DNA from: Aegilops tauschii subsp. strangulata
Lineage: Eukaryota; Streptophyta; Magnoliopsida; Poales; Poaceae
Direction: 5' to 3'
Assembly: GCF_002575655.3 (NCBI RefSeq)
Contig: NC_053039.3
Coordinates: 240,104,622 to 240,168,621 of the forward strand
Length of the DNA stretch: 64,000 nucleotides
Shown: piece after piece, positions 23,932-34,894 of the stretch
Layout of the letters: each line of letters begins with the position of its first letter
Position numbering within the stretch: the stretch's first letter is position 1
Made by a program: the position numbers and the translations under genes
The notes under the pieces: model-generated
The model's input: only the letters and a program-made list of their open reading frames with translations
Database searches by the model: none
What the model was told of the DNA's origin: nothing

Positions 23932-24197
23932 TACCTCTGAGTATTCGCAGTCGTCCGGATGATGTACGGATGTAGTCGTACGAGTCATGATGTTTCGTTG
24001 CATGTATGAGAGTAGTTGAACCTGGCATGTTGTTTATCTTTCAGGTATGAGTCTATGTATAATTATGTTGGGACTTTATTCGCCGTATTTTCTTCGCTCT
24101 TTTGTTTTCTTCCGGGATTTGTTGCTGGCTTTTCCCCAAATTTATTCTTGGATGTTTCTTATCTCGATTGCGTTGTCTTGGGAAAATTCACAATAGG

Positions 24198-25998
24198 ATG
24201 ACGCGGGGAGGCAGCAGTAGCAACGTTCGTGAGGGAACTCCTGTTCATCGTTCCGCACGACAGGCAGGACATTCTCCCGAGCCGTACGTTCCGCCACCGC
24301 CTCCACCGCCAAATCCGCCCTCCACCGAGCAAATTTTGTGAATGTTTGAGGAAAGAAGGAACAATGATCTGATTGAAATATTAAGAAGTATGCAAGCTAT
24401 GGTTGGACAGAATGGAAATCAGAACGGTCATTACTCAAAGCTGTCAGATTTTCAAAGGACCAAGCCACCCAGTTTCAGTCAGATTGTTCACCCATTGGAT
24501 GCAGACGATTGGTTGCGTACCATTGAGAAAATGCTTGAGATTGCTTGTACTGAAGAAAATGATAAAGTTCCATTTGCAACTCATTACCTTGAAGGCGCTG
24601 CTGCCATATGGTGGGAAAATGCAAAAGCCATGTGGCCTGTTGATGAAGAAATCACATGGGAACAATTTAAGGATCAGTTCCGGAAATATCATATCCCTAC
24701 TGGAGTTATGAAGACTAAGCAGCGTGAATTTCTTGCACCCATCCAAGGAAGTCAGTCGGTGGGTGAATATTTTCAAAAATTTAATCATCTGGCCCGTTAC
24801 TCCCTTTATGACGTGGCCACCGAAGAAAGGAAGATTGACAGATTTCTTGGAGGCTTAAATCCGCAACTCCGGTGTACTCTCAGTATGTTTGATTTCCCAA
24901 ATTTCCAAACTCTGTTGAACAAGGCTTTCATTGCTGAATGGGAGCACAAGCTTATATCAGATAATAGGCCTGTTAACAACGACAACAAGCGTAAGTTTGA
25001 GCCAAAGAAGGATGGGCAACCAGTGCAAAAGGCTCGTACCTGGCAGCAGACTCAGGTGGAATACAAGCCCAATTGGCAACAAAATGTTAACAAGACCACC
25101 ACTCAAGTCAAGAATGTCGTGACCAACCCAGTGCACGAGGAGCGTCAGCGCAATAACTCTTATTTCAGTTGTGGGCAGAGCGGACATTATGCCAGACAAT
25201 GCCCCAAGAACAACAAGGCGAATGCCCCATTCAGGCCACAAGTCAACTTTATAGAGTCATGCCCGACCCAGCAAAACTTTACTGGGCACGTGCATCATCT
25301 CTCAGCCGATGAAGACCAAGAGAACCCTGAAGTCGTCACTGGTATGTTTTTTGTTAATGGCATACCTGCCGTAATTTTATTTGACTCTGGGGCTTCCCAT
25401 TCTTTTATTTCTCGGAGTTTCGCTGCCCAAAACAAATTTCCTTGTTCGATTTTGGGCAAAAATATGCTGGTACAAACCCCGGGATCTTTACTCAAGAGCA
25501 ATCTGGTCTGTCATGATCTGGAAATCAATATCAACGGAGTCTACTTTCCAACCTCTCTGATAATTATTGAGTCTGCAAACTTGGATATTATATTGGGTAT
25601 GAATTGGTTGACCCAATATCAAGTTTGCATAAACTGCGCAACACGAGAAGTCACTTTGACCAGTCTGAATGGGCAGACTACCAAATTCTATGCTCGCAAG
25701 AATATACCCAAGCAAGAATTGGTTTTCACCGTTGTGGCTGAGTTGGAATTAATTCCTGTGGTCAGCGAGTACCCTGATGTATTTCCAGAAGAACTGCCAG
25801 GCATGCCACCAGATCGAGAGCTGGAATTTGCAATAGATCTTGTGCCCGGAACTGCAACGTTATACAAGAAGTATTACCGGATGCCCTCATCAGAATTAGT
25901 GGAGCTAAAGAAACAGCTTGATGAATTGCTCCAGAAAGGATATATTCGTCCCAGCTCTTCACCATGGGGATCACCTCCAATTTTCGTGGACAAAAAGG
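24198..25998 (+). pseudogene. Chromovirus gag-protease-RT(N-terminus), truncated
   Basis: It probably starts at the ATG at 24198 (MTRGGSSSNVREGTPVHRS). A proline run follows (PPPPPPPNPP), then an in-frame TGA at 24339, then the gag core. Capsid motifs include DADDWLRTIEKMLEI and EGAAAIWWENAK. The CCHC knuckle CGQSGHYARQCP lies near 25180. The aspartic protease motif is LFDSGASHSFIS at about 25380. The connector YPDVFPEELPGMPPDRE and the RT start SPWGSPPIFVDKKD are typical of chromoviruses. Everything from RT palm onward, integrase, chromodomain and 3' LTR is deleted. Past 25998 the frame runs by chance into F1 sequence until 26183, an artefact of the joint. Confidence 0.85.
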
Positions 25999-26001
25999 AT
26001 G

Positions 26002-28672
26002 CCCAACGTCACCTGGCTCGAAGGCTCCTATGTGGAGACCGTGAAGGGGTGGCAATCGGGGTGGTTCTACATCATCGAGCCGCGCGACACCAACTGGGTG
26101 GCGGCCCCCGAATTTCGATCCGGCATTCCCATGCGGCTCACCTCGTGGAAAGAGAAGGGCATGTCCTGGGTTCGTCGGTGTAGCTGACCGGACTACAAAA
26201 ATGTGTCAAGAATATGATAAGCAAGACAATCAAGCTTGTCAACGTGGTCCAGGTCATGCTCTTTGCCGAATCCTCCCATGTCAAAGATGGGCATTCAATA
26301 TGTGGGAGTTTGACCCGGCCGAGCACCGGATGCTGCGAGAGCTTTTCGACACGATGCACAAAGACGTCTGGAAGGTGCTGTTCAAGGGCGCTGAGGTACC
26401 TCCTCCCCTTACCGAGGATCGCGGACTCAGCGCAAAGCGCCCTGCCAATCCGGTAAGTCTTTTATATCTCACAAAATGTTCCTTTGCCCAGTATAACCGT
26501 GTGAGGGGTCTGAGCCTCCATGTCATTTTAACAGGACTGGGTAGCGACAGCGGAGCAGATTGATTGTCCGGCCCCCTTGCCCGAAGATCCAGCCGATGCT
26601 CTCTTAACGGAGATGCTGGTTCCAGCGCCTTATGAGGCGCCGGAGAAGAAGGCCAAGAAGAAGGCCGCGGGGACCCGGAAAGGTCTCCGGCACAAGTTGT
26701 ATCGGACTCATCGTCCGACAACACCGAAGCGCCCTCCTCCCACGAAAACGGTGAGGGGGAAGAGGAAAGTTCTCCGCCCCCCAGCCGGGGGAGACAGGAA
26801 AAGGAAGGCCGCCCCATCTGGGGAGGCCGAAGGGTCCAAGAAGGGAATGACCCTCCTTCCGGACTACTCCACAACGGCCCCTTACAGCGATGAGGAGTGG
26901 TTGCCCAGGGACAAGCCCCTGGCTAAGTCGTAAGTATTCGGATATCATAATAGTCCTGGTATGTTCTGTTTTATTACTTCTCATCATGCCAAACATGATC
27001 ATGCAGTCCCTCCAAAGCCCATATCGACGTATCCTCTTCGGATGGGTCTTTGGGCCAGTCGGAGATGAACAACGATTCACTCCCGACCGCGTCCTCCCCT
27101 CGCCCTACGGACGACGTCGAGGTGTTGTCTCAAAGGGCACTGAACCAAGGGGAGACAGTTCTGGAGGCGCCCCAAGGCGACATTCCAGACGCTCGGCGCA
27201 GGAGGGGCAAAACTCCCATGGGCACTAATGCTGAGGGCAGCAAGTCTAGCCTCCAGCCGAATACTGCGCCGGAACCTCCAGTGGTTTCGGATTCTGTCAG
27301 GCGACCCCTCGCAAAGGGGGGCAAGCCGTTTGTGCTGATGGCCTCTGTCCATCGAGAGGCATTGGACAATTTGCTAGAAGCGCTTCGCGGCGCTTCCATT
27401 GACGAAGAGCACCACACTATCATGAGTGCGGTGGTCAAGAAGGTTCGGTCTGCCAAAAGCGGACTGACTGAAGCCTGTACCAGCCTCCTTACAGGCTTTC
27501 AGGTAAGTAATCAAATTATAAGAAAATGTTACAGCATAGATAGTCCCCTGATGCTCTGTTTGGCATTCGCAAAGAAAGGCAGAACAGAGGATCAAATAAT
27601 AATCACCGGAGTCTAATCAGAATATGTCTATGTGAATGAGCAAGCTTCGCTGCTGGCCGCTGCCGCTCGTACTACGGAGGTCTCCGCACTGAAGCGGGAC
27701 CTTGAGCGGTCCAAGGAAGAGCTCGGCCTTACCAAGGGGCAGCTCAAAGAGAACAAAGGTAAGTGATACCCCGTCTATTTATTAATAAAGAAAAAGGAAT
27801 GTGGTTGTTAGATCATAGGATCGTCATGAATTTTGCTAGGGGCCAGGACCGAAGTGGCGACCCTAAAGAAGGCGCTGTCCGAGGCCGAAGGCAAAGCGGC
27901 CAAGGAGCGCGCTGAGCGCAAGAAGCAAGAGGCCCGAGTCGGCGAGGTTCAGCAAGAGCTCCAGGAGTTTGTCAAGAAGTACGAGTCCTTGGAGCGTGAC
28001 TCTAAGACGCAAGGGTCCGAGCTTGCGAAGGCCCTCGAGAATGCACAAAATGCCAAGGCCGAAGCCCAAAAGGCCCTCCAGGAAATTGAGGCGGTCAAGA
28101 AGATAGCGGCGGGTAAGGCATTCATTATGCAAAGCAAGCATGTGAAGGAAACTTTCCTTTTACTTACCCAAATTCGGAGCTCTCCAGGAGCATTCGCAGA
28201 TCTACCCAGCAGTGTGTCGGATGCCGCGGAGTTCTACCGGGCCGAGGAAGGGAGCTCGACGGAGAAGTTGTTTTGGTCTCAGTATACTAGGAGTGAACAT
28301 CCGATGCCCTTGAGCGACTAGTTGAAGCAACTGGTCGAGCTTCACAAGGCAGCCGAACTGGCCATGAAGGGTCTCATAGTCCGGATGTGGCCTGGCGAGC
28401 CCCTGCCTGGCAGCTATTTCGGCCTGATAAGGCGGCTTGTGAACGCCTGCCCACGGTTTGAAGCTATAAATCGGTCCGTCTGCATTGAGGGTGCGCGTAG
28501 GGCTTTTGCCCGGGCAAAAGTGCACTGGGCGAAGATGGACGCCGAAAAGCTGGTGAAGGAGGGGCCGCCGGAGGGCAAGGAGCATCGCCACCCCGAAAAG
28601 TATTATGACAGTGTCCTGAAGGGTGCTCGCCTTGTGGCAGAGGAATGTGCTAAGGATGTAATATTTGAATGA
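26002..28672 (+). pseudogene. F1 antisense gene, remaining exons (domain C-terminus and coiled coil)
   Basis: It resumes with NVTWLEGSYVETVKGWQSGW and FYIIEPRDTNWVAAPEF. It has recognisable GT-AG introns at 26453-26534, 26930-27006, about 27503-27574, 27759-27839 and 28113-28187. Exon 2 is Lys/Arg-rich (KKAKKKAAGTRKG). Middle exons are Glu-rich coiled coil (AERKKQEARVGEVQQELQEF, SEAEGKAAKERA). The last exon includes EKLFWSQYTRSEHPMPLSD, an in-frame TAG at 28319, then LKQLVELHKAAELAMKG and the end CAKDVIFE at 28672. F2 has introns of near-equal size at matching points. A basic plus coiled-coil build suggests a nucleic-acid- or protein-binding structural role, but this is inference. Confidence 0.65.
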
Positions 28673-29869
28673 ATGTACTCATGTGATCCTGTAATATGAA
28701 ACGAGTTCATGTGCGTTATGCAATGCTTGTTAATTTAAAATATTACCTTCTGTGCGGCCGTTTATAAAATCTGAGAGTTGGCCAGTCGTCGGCTTCTGCC
28801 CCCATGTAACTAGTACTGAGGTGTTTGGGATAAACCTGATCACTCTTTATCCCAGTTTTGGGTCCTTTGAAGGAGGTGTTCAGCACAACGAACCAGGCAA
28901 TCGAACTATAAAGCTTTATCACTCTCACTTAGCCATAGAAGTCTACAATTTTAAATTTTGGCGAAGCCCCTAGTATTGGGAAGGCCGAACTTGGGGCGCT
29001 ATGTACGCCTAAATCGGACAAGGCCGACTCCTCGCCCGAAGCAGAAAAAATCTTTAAGGATTTGAGACCTCTCGAACAACAACCAACTCTCGCCGTATCA
29101 TGACAGTCAGTTTTCGGCTTTCTCTACTGAGGTGCTCGTTCGGAAGAACCGGGACACAATCGCAGTAGTTCTCCCAATGCTACCTTAGCCGATATAGCGG
29201 AACGTAAGGTACCAAAACATGGGAGCTGGGCAAACCCAACTATTGACCCAAGACATGATTCGGAGCTGATGCATATAATGCCATAAGTTCGGGGTGCCGC
29301 ACTGTCGAAAGTGTTCGGACTTTTCATGCTGTGTTATGGGGTACACAGAAGCCCCTAGCGCACTGGACGTACCAGAATGTACGGGTGCAATTGTCGTAAA
29401 TAAGCAGACAAGGAGTAAAAAGAGGAAATGCAATAATAAGCTAACGCTATACATTGTTATTTAAATGATACGTCAAAGCGTATGTATACAAGTAGTGTAA
29501 TAAGTAAAAAGTAGGACTATTTGACATGTCCTATCCAAGGGCAAGCTGCGTGTGGGTATGCAAAACAGGTATATCGATTGTTATCAGAGACCACCTGACG
29601 ATTCCCTTGTACGTCAGAGCTTCTTGCTTCCTTGGTGTTTCCTTCCCGTGACGGGTCCAATAATCAGACGATCGGAGAGGGCCTTTAGATAATAGGGGCC
29701 TGAAAGGAAGAAAATGTTAAAGGTATACGGGGCCTGAGGCGGTTGAGCCGCATTGTGGGCCGTGCCATGGCCGTGCCTCCGCCTATGCCCATGGTATCTT
29801 GAGTGCGTAATTATGTACGCGCGGCGCAAATTTTGCCGCTTGACTGGGACTAGGACGGAGGCCGAATTG
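28673..29869. other. F1 spacer between convergent genes
   Basis: The antisense gene ends at its left and gag-protease ends at its right, so the two transcription units converge here. There is no RT, RNase H or integrase. The sequence is shared with F2 (53694-54877) and F3 (62761-64000), including the block around 28770-28960. It probably holds both 3' ends. The join where pol was lost in an ancestor must lie here. Confidence 0.6.
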
Positions 29870-32800
29870 CTAGGGGAGCTCTAAACGTGCCTGGCAATCT
29901 TCTTGCAGGGTACTCCAGACTCGCTTGAAGGTGTCCGGGGTCTTTTTCGCCGAATTGGCGGTTTGCCTCATGAGGCTGCTTTGCGCTTCTACTGCGAGGG
30001 CCGCAGTGTGCTCCTCCGTGCGGAGCGAGCGTTCTGTGTTTCCATTAACTGTTATAACCCCGCGAGGTCCTGGCATTTTGAGCTTGAGGTATGCATAATG
30101 CGGTACCGCGTTGAATCTGGCAAATGCGGTTCGTCCGAGCAGTGCGTGATAGCTGCTGCGGAAGGGGACGATATCGAAGATTAACTCCTCGCTTCGGAAG
30201 TTGTCCGGAGATCCGAAGACCACTTTCCAGTGTGATTGAGCCCGTGCAACAGGCCTCTACACCTGGGATGACACCTTTAAAGGTGGTTTTGGTGGGTTTG
30301 ATCCTCGAGGGGTCTATACCCATTTTGCGCACTGTATCCTGATAGAGCAGGTTCAGGCTGCTGCCACCGTCCATAAGGACTCGAGTGAGGTGAAATCCGT
30401 CAATGATGGGGTCAAGGACCAATGCGGCAGAACCGCCATGACGGATACTGGTGGGGTGGTCCCTGCGATCGAAGGTGATCGGACAAGAAGACCATGGGTT
30501 GAACTTTGGGGCGACTGGCTCCATCGCATAGACGTCCCTCAGTGCACGCTTCCGTTCCCGCTTGGGGATATGGGTTGGGTATATCATGTTTACTGTTTTC
30601 ACTTGGGGAGGAAATTTCTTCTGTCCTCCTGTGTTCGGCGGCCGGGGCTCCTCCTCCTCGTTGCTATACAGCCCCTTCTCCTTGTTTTCGGCCTTCAACT
30701 TGCCGGCCTGTTTGAACACCCAGCATTCTCTGTTGGTGTGGTTGGCAGGTTTATCGGGGGTGCCGTGAATTTGACACGAGCGATCGAGTATGCGGTCCAA
30801 GCTGGACGGGCCCGGATTGCTTCTTTTAAACGGCTTTTTCCGCTGACCGGATTTAGAGCCACTGAATCCGGCATTAACTACCGTGTCTTCGGCGTTGTCG
30901 CCATTGTTGCGGCGCTTGTGTCTGTTTCGCCGTGGCCTGCCGTGGCTATCTTTGGCATCTGAATTGCCAGGATTCCTTGATGTGTTGTTGCTGCGAGCCA
31001 GCCAGCTGTCCTTGCCTGCACAAAAGCGGGTCATGAGTGTCGTGAGGGCTGCCATGGACTTCGGCTTTTCTTGGCCGAGGAGTCGGGCGAGCCACTCGTC
31101 TGGGATGTTATGCTTGAACACCGCTAAGGCCTTAGCATCCGGACAGTCGACAATTTGGTTCTTTTTAGTTAGGAACCGAGTCCAGAATTTCCTGGCTGAT
31201 TCCCCTGGCTGTTGGGTTATGTGACTCAAGTCATCGGCATCCGGTGGTCGCACATAAGTGCCCTGGAAGTTGTCAAGGAATGCGTCCTCCAAATTCTCCC
31301 AACTGCCAATGGAGTATGCCGGCAGGCTATTGAACCAATGCCGAGCAGGTCCTTTGAGTTTTAGTGGGAGGTACTTGATGGCATGTAGATCATCACCGCG
31401 GGCCATGTGGATGTGGCGGAGGAAATCTTCAATCCATACCGCGGGGTCTGTTGTACCATCATATGATTCAATGTTCACGAGTTTAAAACCTTTCGGGAAT
31501 TCGTGATCCATTACTTCATCAGTGAAGTATAGGGGGTGTGCGGCGCCTCTGTGCCGGGCTATATCACGACGCAGTTCATACGAGTCTTGTCTGCTGTATT
31601 CGGCCCGGCCGGATTTGCTTTTAGTATATCCGGCGTGACGGTCGTCGTCACACGTTGGGGCGCGCCCCCGTGATCCGTAGATCGATCTTGCATGTCCTGC
31701 TTTGTTTTCCAATACGTCTCGCAGGTCCTGCGTGCTACCCCGGGCCTTGGTCTGGCGACGGGGTGCGGGCTGGACTTCGGCCTGATATGCCGCTTTGTCT
31801 CGGCCACGAGGTGGCCGGTCAGCCGCATCATACGCTGGAAGTGTAGGCTTTAATGCTTCCTCCTGGATTTGGGTAGCAACCTCCACTTTGGGTAACTTTT
31901 GGTTGGGCGTTCAAGTTCGTATTCCTCGGCCACCAGGACCTCAGTCCCTCTATCCGCTAGCAGATCTTGGTCAGCTTGAAGCTGCTGTTGCTTTTTCTTC
32001 AGGCTTTTTGTTGTGGTTATAAGCCGGCGCTTGAAGCGCTCCTGTTCGACGGGATCCTCGGGCACTATAAATTCTTCGTCGCCGAGGCTCACCTCGTCTT
32101 CGGAGAGAGGCATGTAATTGTCCTCCTCTGATTCTCCGTCTGCTGCCTGTTCCTTAGGGCTAGCTTGCCCATCCTCCCGCTCGAGGCCTGGCTGGAGGGG
32201 ATTGTCTTCGTCTTCGGCACTATCCGCAGCATTATTGTTTCTTGGGTCAGTATCACTGCTTTTGCTATGGCGAGGCTTAGAGCGGCGCCGATGACGCCGG
32301 TGCTTAGATTGCTTCTCGAGGGGATTATCCTCCGTTGCCTAATTGCCATCACTTTGTTTGGGGGTATCCACCATGTATATATCATATGATGAGGTGGCAG
32401 TCCAGCGCCCTGTGGGCGGTGGTTCCTGTTCTTCTCCTACATCGTCGTCCATACCGTCGATGTCTTCGGAGCCGAAATCAAGCATGTCGGTTAAGTCGTC
32501 GACAGTGGCTATTAAGTGGGTGGTGGGTGGGGAACGAATTTCTTCGTCGTCCGCTTCCCACTCAAGCCGGACACAGTTCGGCCAAGGGCCTCCTGAAAAG
32601 GAGAGAGACCTTAATGAATTTAGCACATCGCCCAGGGGCGAGTGCTGAAAGATATCCGCGGAGGAAAACTCCATGATAGGTGCCCAATCAGATTCGATGG
32701 GCACTGACGCAGGTGGTTCGGAGCCCGTGGCCGGGGACGAATCCAAGAGTCCGGCGACACAGGTCTCATAGGAGGTGAAGTCAGTATTTGGCTCTATCGC

Positions 32801-33178
32801 CACTGAGTGTGTGCCCTCCGTGGCGGGGTCCATCCACCCGTCCTTGGATGGCGCAATCTGCTCCGGATTGAGGGCCCGAGTAGCCACAGCTGTGATCTCC
32901 CGAACACCGTACGACGGCAAAGCTAAGTCATGCTCGTCGTGACTGTGCGGCGCACCTAACATGGGCTCAAATCCGTCAAAGATCAAGTCTCCGCGGATGT
33001 CGGCAGTATAGTTTAAGCTTCCAAACCTGACCTGATGGCCAGGGGCGTAGCTTTCGTTCTGCTCCAGATGGCCAAGCGAGTTGGCCCGCAGTGCGAAGTC
33101 GCCGAATACGAAGATCTGTCCGGGGAGAAAAACCTCACACTGGATCACATCGTTGCCGACGATCGAAGGATCCATCAA
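29870..33178 (-). pseudogene. F1 gag-protease, frameshifted
   Basis: Read leftward. It starts near MMDPSIVGNDVIQCEVFL at 33178, just inside the primer site. The N-terminal part is acidic (IDGMDDDVGEEQEPPPTGRW). The reading frame shifts at about 32340 and 31900. The gag core reads GFKLVNIESYDGTTDPAVWI, LKLKGPARHWFNSLP and DAFLDNFQGTYVRPPDADDL. A zinc-binding-like segment CQIHG...HTNRECWVF follows. The protease has VLMDGGSSLNLLYQDT. Another shift near 30215 leads to YHALLGRTAFARFNAVPHYA. The order matches F3. The length is that of gag plus protease only. Protease is the last enzyme present. Confidence 0.8.
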
Positions 33179-33201
33179 GCCTTATGGTGACGGCACAATG
33201 G

Positions 33202-33222
33202 AACTCTTAATGAAAGCACCAA
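33202..33222 (-). other. Primer-binding region of F1
   Basis: On the minus strand TTGGTGCTTTCATTAAGAG directly follows the 5' LTR end. The same motif (TTGGTGCTTTCATTGAGAG) follows the F3 5' LTR. It fixes the sense orientation. I do not assign a tRNA. Confidence 0.6.
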
Positions 33223-33692
33223 TGTCGGTGTCAAAACCGGCGGATCTCGGGTAGGGGGTCCCGAACTGTGCGTCTAAGGCGGATGGTAACAGGAGGCGGG
33301 GGATACAATGTTTACCCAGGTTCGGGCCCTCTCGATGGAGGTAATACCCTACTTCCTGCTTGATTGATCTTGATGATATGAGTATTACAAGAGTTGATCT
33401 ACCACGAGATCGTAGAGGCTAAACCCTAGAAGCTAGCCTATGATTATGATTGTTCTCTCCTACGGACTAAACCCTCCAGTTTATATAGACACTGGAGGGG
33501 GCTAGGGTTACACAGAGTCGGTTACAAGGGAGGAGATCTACATATCCGAATTGCCAAGCTTGAGTTCCACGCAAAGGAGAGTCCCATCCGGACACGGGAC
33601 GAAGTCTTCAATCTTGTACCTTCATAGTCCAACAGTCCGGCCTAAGTATATAGTCCGGCTGTCCGAGGACCCCCTAATCCAGGACTCCCTCA
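33223..33692 (-). repeat. 5' LTR of F1
   Basis: 470 bp, the same length as the left LTR. The sense TATA (TATATAAA, 33487-33480) is flanked by CCTCCAGT (33473-33480) and ACTGGAGG (33491-33498). Both arms differ from the left LTR yet still pair. Confidence 0.85.
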
Positions 33693-33697
33693 GCAGC

Positions 33698-34480
33698 CGC
33701 CATCTTTGGTAAGAAAACATCACTCAATGACTTAAGACCAATTAGCTTGGCGACTTATGAATTTTTTGCTCAGTATGGTGACTCATAATCTGTTATTTTT
33801 TTAATTCTCCTGACTATTGTTTTATATGCAAAACAGGCGCCAGAAGTGCCAGTCTTGGACAAAATATGCTGGTGAAGCTGAAGGCCATCTACTTCTTAAC
33901 CGAGAAGTTATACGTTGGCACTCTTCGGACCCTTGTAGTTGTATCTATTGGTAAGAAGCCTCCACCACTCATGAAGACTGTGCTGGATCACTCATCCATA
34001 GTGCCGAAGCAAGTAGAGGAGTTGAAGCTGTCAGTCGCCCGCTCCGGAGCCATCGCCGCACTTAGCCAGGCCAAAGCTTATCAATTAGAGCTCGATCCTA
34101 CAGAGATGGCTGGCGGTTGTCCAGAATATAATGACGATGGGTCTGTTTTCACTGAAGCAGATTTCACCATATGTGTCAAGGAGATGCGGCCTCTAGCGTG
34201 TCAACTCGCCCAAGAGGTGGACCTGACGAAGTATCAGCATGCTTATTATAGTACAATCACTCGCATCAAGGCGCCCTTGTTCGACATTGTGGATTTAACT
34301 CCCCAAAGGCGTAAGCATATTTTTGCCTCTGACATTGACTCTTCTGCTGTCATGAATGATGAAGCAAGCTTTGAGGACTTAACTGGCATCGACTGGACTT
34401 CGAACAATCTTCATATTGCAAGCGAAGGAGAGCTGGCACAGGATGACCCAGCGACCTCGAGTTCAAGACGCCAAGATTAA
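33698..34480 (+). pseudogene. Element A antisense gene, terminal exons (right copy, part 2)
   Basis: This continues the exon broken by F1. An intron at 33709-33836 (GTAAGAAAAC donor, AACAG acceptor) is followed by the last exon, which is open from 33837 to the stop at 34480. The product includes LGQNMLVKLKAIYFLTEKL, PPPLMKTVLDHSSIVPKQVE, a likely helical middle, and ends DDPATSSSRRQD. It is less damaged here than the left copy, whose two stops are absent. The domain is unrecognised, and its conservation over 200 codons suggests past selection. Confidence 0.65.
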
Positions 34481-34894
34481 TGCCAACCCGGTCATCATAA
34501 CCCGAACCTTCTTAAAAATGCACTGAAGGACTGTTAAGAGTACGGCGGGCCACATGGCGGAAAGCGAGAATCAGACAGGTGAGTGTATCCTAGCTTTCTG
34601 TAAGCCGGCTCTCACGTGGCATAAGCCGTCATTTTAACCTTGACGAGTTCAGGGTGATTAAAGATTGACTGTCAAGAGTACGGTGGATCACCAGTTAGAG
34701 TAGCAAGTTGCAAACAGGCAGGTTTAACCCATTATATGGCATTTAATGCCGATCAAGAGGGTATGAAAGCTAAACTCAGTGAGTTGGAAGGCCCCAGGCG
34801 ACCTTATGATCAACCAATAAAGACTGATCATGCACAGAAAATATGAGATGAAACGACAAAGGCCCCAAATTGTGGGGATGTCGGCTTATTATGC
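34481..34894. other. Element A spacer before the LINE
   Basis: Non-coding. Two related segments begin ACTGTTAAGAGTACGGCGGG (about 34531) and ACTGTCAAGAGTACGGTGGA (about 34667), suggesting a diverged direct repeat with a period near 136 bp. No ORF with a domain is present. Confidence 0.5.

Larger units (their letters stand above)
19217..25998 (+). mobile_element. 3'-truncated Tekay/Del-type chromovirus inside F1
   Basis: A 5' LTR of 3.7 kb is followed by an initiator-Met primer site, a leader ORF, gag with a CCHC knuckle, protease, and the first part of reverse transcriptase. The sequence stops at RT motif DKKD and F1 sequence resumes with nothing lost. There is no 3' LTR. Before the left end lies GCAGG (19212-19216), the expected TSD. 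At the right the element's AAGGATG abuts host AGGATGCCC, so a 6-bp microhomology AGGATG (25996-26001) marks the deletion joint. Confidence 0.75.
17784..33692 (-). mobile_element. F1: Fatima-like non-autonomous gypsy element, TSD GCAGC
   Basis: The LTRs at 17784-18253 and 33223-33692 are both 470 bp. Perfect TSDs GCAGC lie at 17779-17783 and 33693-33697, and the interrupted exon is intact in the left duplicate. Sense is leftward: 5' LTR (right), primer site, gag-protease (33178-29870), spacer, antisense gene (plus strand), 3' LTR (left). No reverse transcriptase, RNase H or integrase is present between gag-protease and the antisense gene. It presumably needs enzymes from another element. A truncated chromovirus sits inside it. 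The family assignment rests on the LTR ends TGAGGGAGTCC and TTTGACACCGACA. Confidence 0.8.

Noticed and set aside
24342..26183. A continuous 613-codon ORF across the chromovirus-F1 joint, which might be a fusion gene
   Set aside because: The last 60 or so codons read F1 antisense-gene DNA out of its own frame. The fusion is an accident of the deletion joint.
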